A DNA stretch of 44,882 nt from Bacteriovoracaceae bacterium UBA6261 (GCA_002440825.1 DJVH01000122.1:1-44882), one strand, 5' to 3'; shown: positions 32,701 to 41,891, counted from the first letter of the stretch. The notes: generated by a model from the sequence alone, not told the origin. A program made the numbers and translations.

Positions 32701-34034
32701 GATTTCCTCATTTTTTTCATACGAGGTGCCAGAGTCAAATCTTTTTCCAGCCTGATTTTATGAGGGTGCATATAAGAAACTATATGATCGCGGCAATACG
32801 ATTTATAATTTTTTCTGAACTCAGCCTCGTCGGTTTCTCTGTTCAGAACAAAGACGGCCGTAATCACTGAACCAATCATTTCATTTTTTTCTGAAAGAAT
32901 AGTAACATCCTGTACACCGGAAATGTTCATTAATAGATTTTCCAGCTCAATCGGATAGAATTTGCGGCCCCCAATATTGATTAAGTCTTCACTTCGGCCA
33001 ATCACTTTGAGGTAACCTTTTTCAAGAACGGCCCTGTCGTTTGTATTAAACCAGTCCTTACCCAGTGGAGACGGCAACTCAACAGCGTTGAGATAGCGGT
33101 TCATTCTCGTCAATGATTGCACTTGAAGAAGCCCTTCGACGATTTTAAAAGGATTATAATGTTCGTCGGGAACAAAACGCGTTGGATCTTCAATATCAGT
33201 CAGTGTTTTTAGAATCCCAATTTCGCTCATTCCATAAGTATGCATGAGTTCAGTATCTGGAAGAATCTTTTTGAATTCATTGAGGGCACTCAGAAGAGAA
33301 GGTTCCGATCCATAAGCGATTTTTTGAAGGCCATTCAATTCACTTGATAATTGCTTTGAAATGATCATCATGCTCAGAAAAGTCGGTGTCGTTTGAAAAT
33401 AATCAACCTTATATTTTTTGAGAAGAGAGCACACATGAACAGGATCATAGAGGTCAAGACCAGTCACCAAACTTTTTTGATGAAACAGAACTTCAAGCAA
33501 CGTTTCAATTCCTGCGATGGATTCGGCGGGAGAAAAAGCATAAGTCTTTTCAAAATGCGGTCCAACTTTTTCATATTTACTGAAAAAATTTTCAGTAGAA
33601 TGTTCTATCAGTTTAAACATCATTCCGGATGATCCGGAAGTTCGCACAATAAAACGTGATTTTAAAAATGTTTCAGAAATGTTTTTATTTTCTTCCGCCT
33701 TAGAAGAGAGAGAGAGGGGAGCATTCAATGATAAGAAGGCGCACTCAAAACCTGTTTCTTTGGCCAGCAATTCAAGATAAGCGTTATCTTTGAATTGCGC
33801 AGGAGAAGCAAGCAGAACAGTTTTTCCCGCCGCGAGGGCCGCCAGGAAACGGGAATAGCTGAGAAAGCTATTGTTGGATTCCAGGATAAAACAAATGGCC
33901 GTACTTTGTTTGAAATGAGGAAAAAAAGAACAGAGTGATATGTAAAGATCATGATAAGAATAATCATGATCATTCTCTATCAAAAAAACTGACTTATTAC
34001 TCTTCCAGTTTTCGGGAATCATCTTTAAATTCAA
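32697..34034 (-). CDS. Acyl-AMP ligase (ANL adenylation enzyme, DltA-like role)
   Basis: 445 residues, ANL superfamily. The P-loop-like motif is TSGSSGMMFKL, lacking the usual Pro-Lys after TGx; the A5 motif is TYGMSE, the A7/A8 hinge is NTNDRAVLEKGYLKVIGRSEDLINIGGRKFYPIELE, and the C-terminal lysine motif is PRMKKMRKS. It is somewhat short at the N-terminus. It should adenylate a carboxylic acid and load it on the adjacent carrier protein. It overlaps both the ACP gene and the MBOAT gene by 4 bp, so the three are translationally coupled. The substrate is not predictable from sequence alone. Confidence 0.88.
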   Translation of the reverse strand: MNLKMIPENWKSNKSVFLIENDHDYSYHDLYISLCSFFPHFKQSTAICFILESNNSFLSYSRFLAALAAGKTVLLASPAQFKDNAYLELLAKETGFECAFLSLNAPLSLSSKAEENKNISETFLKSRFIVRTSGSSGMMFKLIEHSTENFFSKYEKVGPHFEKTYAFSPAESIAGIETLLEVLFHQKSLVTGLDLYDPVHVCSLLKKYKVDYFQTTPTFLSMMIISKQLSSELNGLQKIAYGSEPSLLSALNEFKKILPDTELMHTYGMSEIGILKTLTDIEDPTRFVPDEHYNPFKIVEGLLQVQSLTRMNRYLNAVELPSPLGKDWFNTNDRAVLEKGYLKVIGRSEDLINIGGRKFYPIELENLLMNISGVQDVTILSEKNEMIGSVITAVFVLNRETDEAEFRKNYKSYCRDHIVSYMHPHKIRLEKDLTLAPRMKKMRKS

Positions 34035-34333
34035 GCCCCGGCCATTTTGGTTTGCAAAAAGGCAACGAGGTTATTCATACTGGCAAAGGGAGCCTTTTCC
34101 GTATCTAAAACATCTTGAGTCGTAATTTTAATTTTCAGTCCAGTAACTTCTTCGACGATTTCTTCGAGAATAAAGACAAAACTGACAAGATTAAGTGAAT
34201 CGAGTATCGCTTTAGGTCTTCCATAAAAGACAACGGAATCATCTGGATGCTCCAGAAAAAAACTGGGCATTGTCTCATTGGCTCGCTCAATGGCCGGTGA
34301 GAGGATTTTATTACGGATCTCTGTCTCATTCAT
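34031..34333 (-). CDS. Acyl carrier protein
   Basis: 100 residues with the phosphopantetheine site S46 in LDSLNLVSF and helix III pattern of carrier proteins. The body is longer than AcpP (about 78), with an extra 20 residues at the N-terminus. AAGGGG lies 9 bases before the ATG. It is the first gene of the operon ACP - ligase - MBOAT - monooxygenase, in the position of DltC relative to DltA and DltB, and is divergent from the SGNH gene with 84 bp between starts. Confidence 0.88.
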   Translation of the reverse strand: MNETEIRNKILSPAIERANETMPSFFLEHPDDSVVFYGRPKAILDSLNLVSFVFILEEIVEEVTGLKIKITTQDVLDTEKAPFASMNNLVAFLQTKMAGA

Positions 34334-34417
34334 GAGAGTTTCCCCTTAAACTTTGCAAATATTGACATTAATAATTAGACAATAAATTTATCGAACCTTA
34401 AACTATTTTTACTGTTT

Positions 34418-36073
34418 ATGTTGAAAAAAAACTTAATGATAAGAATGATTCTGATCATTCTGGTAACACTTCTGGGAAACCTGATCTGGAATGAAGCTTT
34501 GCTTTATTCTCAAAACAATCTTTTTTACAACTCCAAGTGGGAAGTCTATAAAAAGAACTTCTACGGGGCGGGAGCGAATGCAGTTTACGGCCTGCTTTCA
34601 AGAACGACTGTCGCCGGCAATCATCTTTTCACCAATAAAAACTTAGGTCACCACATCGTCTTTTCAAAAGAAAATGTCTCTTACAAAGAAATAGACGTTG
34701 TCTCCCGGATGCAACCCGAAGGGTTTTTGGATATTCTTTTTAATTTCGATGGCAAAAAGTTCAATGGATTCAGAATAGGGCAGAGCTGTTTTTTTTATGA
34801 AGCCAAAATCAGCGGGGAATACACTGAGAAAATTTCAACTGAATGTCCCTTTTCTAGTAACAAGCTTTATAAAGCAGAATTCAAAGAATTTGACGGCTAT
34901 CTTTACTTCACGGTCAATCATCAACTTCTTTTAAAGAAAAAAATGACGTTTCTTCCCGAAAGATTTGGGTTTTATACCAGCTTACAGGGCCTGGAAATTT
35001 TAAATTTTTCAGTGAGAAAAGCTAATGGCAAATGGGAAGAAGTCCCTTTTACCCGCGATTATGATCGTTTTTATTTTTTCTCTGAAAATCTTTTAATCTT
35101 TTCTTCGATCCTGACGATCTTAGCTCTCTTTGTTTTTCTTCTTACCAAAAAAGACCTGATCAATGTTTTTCTCAAAGCATCTGTTTTTTTAGCACTGGCC
35201 GGGCTGTTATGGTTTGGATTTGATTTTTTCTATTATTCCCGCATTCCAAAAATCTGGAATTTTGAAACCATGTCCTTTGAGTCAGATGGGTCCAATGGAA
35301 TTGATTTTGAAAAATTCCGCTATCGATTTTTTAAAAACTGGTTTGTTCATCTTGGAGGAACGGTCATTGATCGCAAGGTCATGGTCGAAGAGGCCCATTA
35401 TTATAATGATCATGGTCTGAGACATTGTTTCGGACAAAAATGCGAATTTCTTTCTGTTGATAAAATAATGTTGCCTCAGACGGAAAGATTCCGCGTGGCC
35501 TATATGGGAGGGTCGTTTGCGGCCTTTTCAGGTGTTGTTAGGGTTGAAGACGCTTTTTTTGATACTTTTGCACAAGGACTCAATCGGGAGATTCCTCTCA
35601 GCGAAGTCACTAATTTTGTCTATTCCGGCATTCTCTTAAGAGAAAAAAAGAACGATCTGCTTGATGTTCTTCATTCTTATAAACCTAAGATTGCCATTAT
35701 CTCTTTTTATCTGGCCCCTGCGGACTTTGCAGCCTTCGATGAGCTCGCGTCTTATTGTAGAGATAATCAGATAACGCTTTTTTATTACAGCGCTTTAGCT
35801 GAATGGCCGCTTGCCCAGAAAAAATTCCGCGTGGTGAATTTCTCACCTGAGTACCGTGAGATGGTGGCTAAAAATACTTTCTGGGGCCGCATGAAAACAA
35901 GAAAAGATCTTTACTATATTGATGCTGAAAAGAATTTTAATGATTCTAAACTGATTGAAAAAGGTTTGATCTGGTGGGATTCAAATCATATGTCTCCCTA
36001 TGGTCAAGCCTTTATCGCAGATGATCTTTTGAAAAATATCATTCTTAAGTTGAAAAAAAAAGGCCCTGAATAG
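34418..36073 (+). CDS. Membrane SGNH-type protein, likely partner of the MBOAT (DltD/AlgX-like)
   Basis: 551 residues. An N-terminal membrane helix (10-22), an extracytoplasmic beta-rich region (about 35-205, LamG/jelly-roll-like in appearance), two membrane helices (about 218-240 and 250-270), then an SGNH domain. Block I is MGGSFAAFS with nucleophile S366; block V is DSNHMSPYG with D521 and H524, the expected Ser-Asp-His set. Proteins of this kind accept the acyl group from an MBOAT and pass it to a polymer. No ribosome binding site is visible before the ATG; downstream ATGs at 34436 and 34445 are alternatives. A terminator overlaps its stop. Confidence 0.72.
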   Translation: MLKKNLMIRMILIILVTLLGNLIWNEALLYSQNNLFYNSKWEVYKKNFYGAGANAVYGLLSRTTVAGNHLFTNKNLGHHIVFSKENVSYKEIDVVSRMQPEGFLDILFNFDGKKFNGFRIGQSCFFYEAKISGEYTEKISTECPFSSNKLYKAEFKEFDGYLYFTVNHQLLLKKKMTFLPERFGFYTSLQGLEILNFSVRKANGKWEEVPFTRDYDRFYFFSENLLIFSSILTILALFVFLLTKKDLINVFLKASVFLALAGLLWFGFDFFYYSRIPKIWNFETMSFESDGSNGIDFEKFRYRFFKNWFVHLGGTVIDRKVMVEEAHYYNDHGLRHCFGQKCEFLSVDKIMLPQTERFRVAYMGGSFAAFSGVVRVEDAFFDTFAQGLNREIPLSEVTNFVYSGILLREKKNDLLDVLHSYKPKIAIISFYLAPADFAAFDELASYCRDNQITLFYYSALAEWPLAQKKFRVVNFSPEYREMVAKNTFWGRMKTRKDLYYIDAEKNFNDSKLIEKGLIWWDSNHMSPYGQAFIADDLLKNIILKLKKKGPE

Positions 36074-36092
36074 GGCCCTTATATTTTTAGTC
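36062..36092 (+). terminator. Intrinsic terminator overlapping the SGNH stop codon
   Basis: GGCCCT-GAAT-AGGGCC, 6 GC-rich pairs flanked by A and T, then CTTATATTTTTAG. The TAG stop (36071-36073) forms part of the loop and stem. Confidence 0.75.
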
Positions 36093-36111
36093 TGACTTTT
36101 AACTTCTACAA

Positions 36112-36825
36112 CTATCTTCTGCGGTCGCCTGTAAATCTCAGGATGATAAGGAAAAGGTTGATAAAATCAAGATACAATTTTAAAGCGCCAAGTATTGAAG
36201 CTCTACCTTGATCTTCAGCATTCATCGCCTGTCTGCCCATCATTTTGATTGCCTGTGTATCATACGCTGTTAATCCTGCAAAAACGAGCAGACCAATCAT
36301 ACTGAAAACAAAACCTCCAGTTCCCCCCATCATTGATGGAAAAAAGATGGCCAGCAAACTGTATCCAATTAAACCCCAAAGTCCCATTGAACAAAATGTT
36401 CCTACAGGCCCAAGATCCTTTTTAGTGACGTAACCAAACGCACTCAGACCGGCAAAGCCAATCGCTGTAGTAAAGAAGGCCGATTGGATGCTGTTAATCG
36501 AATAGATTAAGAAGATGGTTGAAAACGTAACTCCCGTGAGGGCAGAGTAAAGAAGAAATAAAACGGTAGCCGTTGCAACACTCATGCGTGAAATAAATCC
36601 ACTCACTGCGATCACCAGACCAAATTGAGCAATGATCATTACCCAGAATAGTCCACGGTTCATAGCGATCGTTCTGGCAATTTCCTCATTTGTTCCAAGA
36701 ACTGTCGCGATAATGGCCGTTAGTAAAACACCAACAGACATCCATTGATAAACTTTTGTCATAAAGGCTGAGTTTTCGCGTGCGACAACATCACCTTGTG
36801 TGAAATATTGGCCTCTGTCTGCCAT
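36112..36825 (-). CDS. BAX inhibitor-1 family membrane protein (YbhL/YccA-like)
   Basis: 237 residues with seven hydrophobic helices. Family marks: VYQWMSVGVLLTAI near the first helix, GVTFSTIFLIY, LLVFAGLTAYDTQAIK with the conserved Asp, and GALKLYLDFINLFLIILR at the end. BI-1 proteins are pH-sensitive calcium-leak channels or modulators of membrane proteases such as FtsH. It stands alone with its own promoter; AGGGG lies before the ATG. Confidence 0.92.
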   Translation of the reverse strand: MADRGQYFTQGDVVARENSAFMTKVYQWMSVGVLLTAIIATVLGTNEEIARTIAMNRGLFWVMIIAQFGLVIAVSGFISRMSVATATVLFLLYSALTGVTFSTIFLIYSINSIQSAFFTTAIGFAGLSAFGYVTKKDLGPVGTFCSMGLWGLIGYSLLAIFFPSMMGGTGGFVFSMIGLLVFAGLTAYDTQAIKMMGRQAMNAEDQGRASILGALKLYLDFINLFLIILRFTGDRRR

Positions 36826-36862
36826 AAATTTTTCCCCTGTTATTTAACGTTTAACAAGATCT

Positions 36863-36868
36863 ATTATA
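36863..36868 (-). promoter_or_regulatory. Perfect -10 box upstream of the BI-1 gene
   Basis: TATAAT on the minus strand, 38 bp before the ATG, with only a poor -35 (TTAAAT at a 16-base spacing). Confidence 0.4.
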
Positions 36869-36934
36869 CTCTTAATTTTTTAGAATTTAAGTGAAAACGA
36901 GATAGCGTGAAGAAGATAAAATAACTTCGCTTTT

Positions 36935-37579
36935 CTACAATACGCCTTTTAAGGCAGGTAGAATTTCTTTAATGCCGCCGGCAATCATTTCAATCGACAT
37001 GGAGAGAAGAATGAGCCCCATGATTCTGGTCATAACGTTAAGACCGATTTGTCCAAGTTTTTGACCGATGACTTCTGCATAACTCAGAATGACTTTTATA
37101 ATAACTCCAATAAGCAGAATCATGACTGCAGCAAAAACCCAGTGAGTAGGTGAAGTGAAGTTTTTTGCATGAATAATGGAAGTGGAAATTGCGCCCGGTC
37201 CTGAGAGCAGCGGTATGGCCAGAGGGATAATTCCAATTTCTCTTTCAAAATCAAATGACCTTATTTCTTCAGTATTGATTTTAGTGGTCGATTGATGACC
37301 TGAAATCATACTGAAGGCCATGGTGAACAAAAGAAAACCTCCTCCAATGGTAAAGGAAGCGACGGATATACCAAAAAAATTCAACAGAGACTGACCTAAC
37401 ACAAGACTTATTAAAATTGTGATAGACACGGCCACAGCACAGGTATTGGTTACATTTTTAATATTAAGATTTTTGTGGTGTTTAGTGAAGCCGAGGAAAA
37501 CGGGAATGGCCCCGAGCGGATTAATAATCGAAATTAATGTAATGGAAAATTTTATTATATCACTGAACGCTTGATTCAT
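36935..37579 (-). CDS. MarC-family integral membrane protein
   Basis: 214 residues with six predicted membrane helices. The N-terminal INPLGAIPVFLGFT is the UPF0056/MarC hallmark, with FTIGGGFLLF and PLAIPLLSGPGAIST in the middle. Despite the name, MarC itself is not proven to be a drug-resistance protein, and the transported substrate, if any, is unknown. It is a single gene, divergent from hsp20 with 110 bp between starts. Confidence 0.92.
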   Translation of the reverse strand: MNQAFSDIIKFSITLISIINPLGAIPVFLGFTKHHKNLNIKNVTNTCAVAVSITILISLVLGQSLLNFFGISVASFTIGGGFLLFTMAFSMISGHQSTTKINTEEIRSFDFEREIGIIPLAIPLLSGPGAISTSIIHAKNFTSPTHWVFAAVMILLIGVIIKVILSYAEVIGQKLGQIGLNVMTRIMGLILLSMSIEMIAGGIKEILPALKGVL

Positions 37580-37689
37580 TAGATATCCTCATCGCTTTTG
37601 GCAATCTCCTTCAACTATATTATCGAATTAATTTCTGAGCAAGCACAGGCAATAATAAAAGTGTGATCAATTCAAATAGAGGAGGTCGT

Positions 37690-38151
37690 ATGAGCTTATT
37701 AAACAAATCTGGTGAATCAAAAAACGTTCCGGTTAAACATCGCTTTAGTGACAACGATATTTTTAAGGGATTTGATGACTTCTTTAACAGAAGATTAGGT
37801 GATTTTTACGAAGGCGGCTCGTCTTTTTCACCAATGGTCAATATCGACGAAACAAAAGAAGCCTATCACGTTGAAGCGGAACTTCCGGGAGTAAAAAAAG
37901 AAGATATTGATGTGAGCATTAAAGATGATTATCTTGTTATCAAAGGCGAGAAAAAATCTTTTAATGAAGAAAAGAGAGACCAATATCACCGCGTGGAACG
38001 CACTCATGGCAGTTTTTACAGAACAATTGCCCTTCCAGGTGACATTGATAAAGACCAAATTTCAGCTGAATTGAAAGATGGTTTATTGTCTATCGATATT
38101 AAAAAATCCGCTAATGCACAATCAAGCGAAAAGAAAATCTCTATTCATTAA
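37690..38151 (+). CDS. Small heat-shock protein (Hsp20/alpha-crystallin)
   Basis: 153 residues from the ATG at 37690, which has GAGGAGG 5 bases upstream; an in-frame GTG at 37663 lacks this. The alpha-crystallin domain spans about 48-140, with VEAELPGVKKEDIDVSI, YHRVERTHGSFYRTIALPG and ELKDGLLSI, and a short C-terminal IXI-like tail (ISIH). It is an ATP-independent holdase that keeps unfolded proteins soluble. Possible promoter TTGGCA-17-TATCGA at 37598-37626. It ends with a strong terminator. Confidence 0.95.
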   Translation: MSLLNKSGESKNVPVKHRFSDNDIFKGFDDFFNRRLGDFYEGGSSFSPMVNIDETKEAYHVEAELPGVKKEDIDVSIKDDYLVIKGEKKSFNEEKRDQYHRVERTHGSFYRTIALPGDIDKDQISAELKDGLLSIDIKKSANAQSSEKKISIH

Positions 38152-38161
38152 TCCAGACCAA

Positions 38162-38189
38162 GGCCGGAGGATCTCCGGCCTCTTTTTTA
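38162..38189 (+). terminator. Strong intrinsic terminator after hsp20
   Basis: GGCCGGAG-GAT-CTCCGGCC, a perfect 8-bp stem, followed by TCTTTTTTAT. It reaches into the last codons of the convergent murJ gene; on the minus strand there is no T-run. Confidence 0.93.
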
Positions 38190-39830
38190 TCTTTTGATCA
38201 GCTTTTTCAATTTGTTCAAAACTTTATCAATTGTACTTTTGGATTCTTCCACCTTCAGAAGATAAGTGACTCCGAAATAAGTGACGCCGTATACTGAAAA
38301 AATAACGACAGCTGAAAAAATCGGGCGAAAATGAATGGCCTGTTTTACCGAATAACCCACTAGAGAAGCGATGAGGGCCGATACCCAAAGCATCAGCTGA
38401 TAATGAATTTTCAATCCGGTCTGACCAATGCGCGTATTGAGGGATTTTCTCAACAGATAAAATTCAATCCAACCTGAAAAACCCGCAGAAGCAGTGAGCC
38501 CCGCTGTTCCCCATGAAGCATCAAGCCCCAATAGTTTCGGCAAAGGAAACGCAAACAAATAGCCCAGGACTGTTGTCAGCATAACTCTGATAAAAGCAAA
38601 TTTCAGCGGTGTTTTTGTATCTTTTAAAGAATAAAAAGTTGAAGAGTAGAGTCGTCCCAAAGTTGAGGCGAGAAGTCCCACCGTCGAACCGATGAGAACC
38701 ATCCAGCAATAATGAGCATCATTATCGTTGAACTGCCCGGACTGAAAAATGGCCTTGACCATGACATTCCCGAGAAAAATAAAGGCACAGACAGAAGGAA
38801 CAATAAAAAATGCAATTTTCTTTAAACCACCGTCAAGCCTCAGGCGAAGATAAGAATTAATTTCATCAACTGATCCTCTGATCGACGACATCGCAGGCAA
38901 TTCAGAAGCAGAGACACTCATCCCGAACAGGGAAATGGGAAGCAGGTACAAGGTCTGAGCATAGGCCAGTGTGGAGACTGCGCCCATAGGAAGCAAACTG
39001 GCGAGCATGCTGTCGATATAGGCCGACAACTGAACAACACCTCTGGAAATGACAACAGGAAAGAAATTTCGGACGACAATGCGGACATTGGCAATTTTAG
39101 TATCGAGCGATGGACGGAAAGATTTAATCAGCTTTAGTGCAAAGGGAAACTGAACAGCAAATTGAAGAAAACTTCCAGCTACGAGACCCCAGCCATTGAT
39201 TTCGGCCAGATTGTATTGCGTATTTCCTTTGGCAAAAAGGTAAAGCGTAAAAATTTGGGAAAAGTTCCAGACAACCGGCGCCACATAAGAAAGAAAAAAT
39301 TTGCGGTGTGAATTCAGAATGCCAAGACACCAGGCCGACATAACCAAAAGACCAGTGCCGGGAAAAATGATCTGAACGATTTTGATCGTGAGAAGTCTTT
39401 TTTCTCCTTTAAACCCAGGTGCAATGGTATCGATCAGAAACGGTGTAAGCAAAATCCCAATGAGAACCATCAAAGAAACGACAGTGAAGAGCAAACTGCC
39501 GACGACCGATGCAACTTTGCTGGCCTCAATCTGATTATCCTGATCATGCTGCTCATTGTGAGATTTGGCGATGAGGTTGGCGTACACAGGAATAAAAGAA
39601 GCCGATAAGACACCTTCACCGAATAAATTTTGCAGAAAATTTGGAATTTTTAAGGCCGCATTGAAAGCATCACCAGCATCAGAGTTTCCGAAATAGTGTG
39701 CAAAGACGCGGACGCGGATTAAACCGGAAATACGGGTGAGAAAAATGCCAAGGCCAACAAAAAAAGCTCCACCCAGTGAAGAAGAACTTTTGCTTTTAGT
39801 TTCTGTGGTTGATGCTGTAGTTGAATTCAT
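38187..39830 (-). CDS. murJ: Lipid II flippase MurJ
   Basis: 547 residues with about 14 membrane helices; MOP-superfamily flippase that carries lipid II across the inner membrane for peptidoglycan synthesis. Diagnostic segments: FFVGLGIFLTRISGLIRVRVFAHYFG-type N-terminus, DAFNAALKIPNFLQNLFGEGVLSASFIPVY (54-83, the MurJ signature) and the APGF loop. The N-terminal 20 residues are a Ser/Thr/Lys-rich cytoplasmic tail. It appears monocistronic, with the methyltransferase-like gene 56 bp upstream on the same strand. Confidence 0.95.
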   Translation of the reverse strand: MNSTTASTTETKSKSSSSLGGAFFVGLGIFLTRISGLIRVRVFAHYFGNSDAGDAFNAALKIPNFLQNLFGEGVLSASFIPVYANLIAKSHNEQHDQDNQIEASKVASVVGSLLFTVVSLMVLIGILLTPFLIDTIAPGFKGEKRLLTIKIVQIIFPGTGLLVMSAWCLGILNSHRKFFLSYVAPVVWNFSQIFTLYLFAKGNTQYNLAEINGWGLVAGSFLQFAVQFPFALKLIKSFRPSLDTKIANVRIVVRNFFPVVISRGVVQLSAYIDSMLASLLPMGAVSTLAYAQTLYLLPISLFGMSVSASELPAMSSIRGSVDEINSYLRLRLDGGLKKIAFFIVPSVCAFIFLGNVMVKAIFQSGQFNDNDAHYCWMVLIGSTVGLLASTLGRLYSSTFYSLKDTKTPLKFAFIRVMLTTVLGYLFAFPLPKLLGLDASWGTAGLTASAGFSGWIEFYLLRKSLNTRIGQTGLKIHYQLMLWVSALIASLVGYSVKQAIHFRPIFSAVVIFSVYGVTYFGVTYLLKVEESKSTIDKVLNKLKKLIKR

Positions 39831-39886
39831 AGGATATTATTGGCTTCTTCGTTCATTTAATCAATTTGTTTTTAATTACTGAAATC

Positions 39887-40690
39887 TTAAACATTGAGGA
39901 CAAAACCCGCCACTTTCATTTTAACAGAAAGTTTTTTTGAATATTCCGGAATGGGAGCAACATTCCACCACCATTCCTCAACAGGAGAAGGGAAAGAAAA
40001 GTCGATGTAAGGCGTTTCCTTTTGAACCAGCTGGCCATGTTTATCAATTAAATGTGTTTCAATATCAGTGATGAGCAGAACAGGGCAGCGAAATTTTTTA
40101 AGATAAAGAAAATGATTCTCAGTCACTTGATGGGCAAAGAGATCGAGTTCCCGCTCGGTGAGTTTTGGGGATGATTTTTTCTCTAAAAAATTTCTCAGAT
40201 GATAGGCCAGCTGTGATAAAAGATTGGCCGAAAGAACGAGGTCATAATTTTCATTGAGAAATGCAGTTGGAATTTTGCTTATTGGTTTTTTTTCGCGAAG
40301 AAGATCCGTTTCCAGCTCAGTAACATCTGCATTGATGAAATTGAGATTTGTTAAATGTTCCCATTGTTTTTTTGTTTCGGGCAAATGAACCACATCAACC
40401 AGATCAACCCGCTCAAAATTTCCGGCCAGAAATTCCACAGGTATTTCATGCAAAGGCCCTGATCCAAGTACCAGAACTTTTTTATTGGAAAATCCTTTCT
40501 TCATAACGAGCTTGGTTTCTTTTTCAATAAAGTTTTTGCACATCGTACGATGAGGGAGCCAATAGCTTGAGCATCGCTTTTCACGCTGGACAAGAGATAT
40601 AGATTCGTAAAGGTGACCGAAGGCGCGCGCTTCAGATGAGATTTTCGACTGAAAACATGTTTTTATATAAGTGATAACTTCGGTGATCAT
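39887..40690 (-). CDS. Putative SAM-dependent methyltransferase-like protein
   Basis: 267 residues. A Rossmann-type motif I, VLVLGSGPLHEIP (about 73-85), followed by an acidic end of strand 2 (RVDLVDVV) and a motif IV-like NYDLVLSANLLSQLAYHL. This suggests a class I methyltransferase fold, but no target-specific motif is visible and the C-terminus (PFPSPVEEWWWNVAPIPEY-like segment) is unfamiliar. The Trp-Trp-Trp run is unusual. It sits between the small motAB-linked gene and murJ. Function unassigned. Confidence 0.65.
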   Translation of the reverse strand: MITEVITYIKTCFQSKISSEARAFGHLYESISLVQREKRCSSYWLPHRTMCKNFIEKETKLVMKKGFSNKKVLVLGSGPLHEIPVEFLAGNFERVDLVDVVHLPETKKQWEHLTNLNFINADVTELETDLLREKKPISKIPTAFLNENYDLVLSANLLSQLAYHLRNFLEKKSSPKLTERELDLFAHQVTENHFLYLKKFRCPVLLITDIETHLIDKHGQLVQKETPYIDFSFPSPVEEWWWNVAPIPEYSKKLSVKMKVAGFVLNV

Positions 40691-40741
40691 ATCAAGGTCC
40701 CAAGGGATACCAGATCCTTTTTATGATCACCAGTTTAAGTC

Positions 40742-41002
40742 TTAAGCTGCTTTTTTGCTATAGAATCTGTGATTGACGTAATTGACATAAGAGGGGATGC
40801 GGGCCGATAACAAATCCCACATAATTTTTTCATCCAGACCATCAATTTTGGCCGCTTTAAATAGTTCTTCCACTTTACTGTGTAGAAGATCAAAATCGAT
40901 CGTTGATCTGTACACATGCTCGCTTTCAATAAGAACTTCTTCAATCTCATCTTTGTACTGGGCGATGAGAGTGTTTAAAAATTGTTCGCGGTCCATAGTC
41001 AT
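40742..41002 (-). CDS. Small hypothetical protein downstream of motB
   Basis: 86 residues from the ATG at 41002; ATG at 40996 and GTG at 41026 are alternatives. It is acidic and helical, with no signal peptide, membrane helix or known motif. It is 76 bp downstream of motB on the same strand, so it may be read through from the motor operon. No function assigned. Confidence 0.6.
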   Translation of the reverse strand: MTMDREQFLNTLIAQYKDEIEEVLIESEHVYRSTIDFDLLHSKVEELFKAAKIDGLDEKIMWDLLSARIPSYVNYVNHRFYSKKAA

Positions 41003-41078
41003 AGTTAAATCCCGAAAAGACGGCACCGTTGCCGATATTCTCTATTCGGATCGAAAGCTTGAAAACTTTAGTCGGGTA

Positions 41079-41843
41079 TTATTGGTTTCTGTGACGGAGG
41101 ATAAATTCCACCCGGCGGTTGACATTAATGCCCCGGTCTTCTTCTTCGGAAGAGGTGACGGTGGCGGATCTCGCCTCAGGAATGAGTTGATCGGCGCGGA
41201 CTCTGAAGTCATTGATTAGTGAATGTCGGATGGCCATGGCCCGCTTAAAAGCGAGATCCCAGTTTGCCTGGTCAGTGGCGCCTTCGCCTTTTTCAGTATG
41301 GCCTACGATGGAAATCTGTCCTTCATAATTTTTAAAAACCTCAGCGAGCTTGGCGAGATATTTCTTTCCTTCATACGAAATTTCGGTCGAGCCAAATTGA
41401 AAGACAATGTTGCCTGGGATAGCGAACTTTAAATAGTCTGCTGTGAAATCTTCTGAAAAAGCATTTCCATCAAATATTTCGGTAACCAGTTTTGAAAGAA
41501 TTTTATGTTCTTGCAGATAAACTGGGCGAGGACGAGCTGGTTCGGCGACTTGTTTTTCATCAAATTCACCTTCGCCACCTTGAAGAACTGAATTGCTGGT
41601 GTTGGGCGCATTTCCGATTTTCCCCAGGGAATCAGATCCCCCTTTGAAAATCGTCGCAGTGGTAAAATAGTTGGCGATGGCCTTTTTGGTTTCCTCGTCT
41701 GCACCCATGAGCCACATAACGAGGAAGAAACACATCATCGCCGTCATGAAGTCTGCAAACGCAACTTTCCATGCACCACCATGGGCTCCGGCATGACCTT
41801 TGTTGATTTTCTTGATGATGATAGGTGCTTTTTCATCTGCCAT
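41079..41843 (-). CDS. motB: Flagellar motor stator protein MotB
   Basis: 254 residues. A short cytoplasmic N-terminus, then the single membrane helix AFADFMTAMMCFFLVMWLM with proton-carrying Asp31, a periplasmic linker and plug (about 50-115), and an OmpA-type peptidoglycan-binding domain (about 120-250) with ISIVGHTEKGEG and INVNRRVEFI. It anchors the stator and couples ion flow to rotation. It follows motA by 56 bp, with a large hairpin between. Confidence 0.95.
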   Translation of the reverse strand: MADEKAPIIIKKINKGHAGAHGGAWKVAFADFMTAMMCFFLVMWLMGADEETKKAIANYFTTATIFKGGSDSLGKIGNAPNTSNSVLQGGEGEFDEKQVAEPARPRPVYLQEHKILSKLVTEIFDGNAFSEDFTADYLKFAIPGNIVFQFGSTEISYEGKKYLAKLAEVFKNYEGQISIVGHTEKGEGATDQANWDLAFKRAMAIRHSLINDFRVRADQLIPEARSATVTSSEEEDRGINVNRRVEFILRHRNQ

Positions 41844-41857
41844 GATGACCTCAAACT

Positions 41858-41891
41858 GTTAACGGTTAGCTATTAAGGGCCAACCGTTAAC
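41858..41891 (-). repeat. Inverted repeat between motA and motB
   Basis: GTTAACGGTT (41858-41867) and AACCGTTAAC (41882-41891): perfect 10-bp arms, 12-13 pairs if one mismatch is allowed, around a loop of about 8-14 bases. It starts 8 bp after the motA stop. No T-run follows, so it is more likely an mRNA processing or stability element than a terminator. Confidence 0.75.

Noticed and set aside
34334..34417. TTGACA at 34362 as an SGNH promoter
   Set aside because: The -35 is perfect but no acceptable -10 lies 15-19 bases away (best AATTTA).
37598..37642. Back-to-back promoters TTGGCA-17-TATCGA (hsp20) and TTGCTC-17-TATAGT (marC)
   Set aside because: Each half matches only partly and overlaps the other; too weak to list as features.
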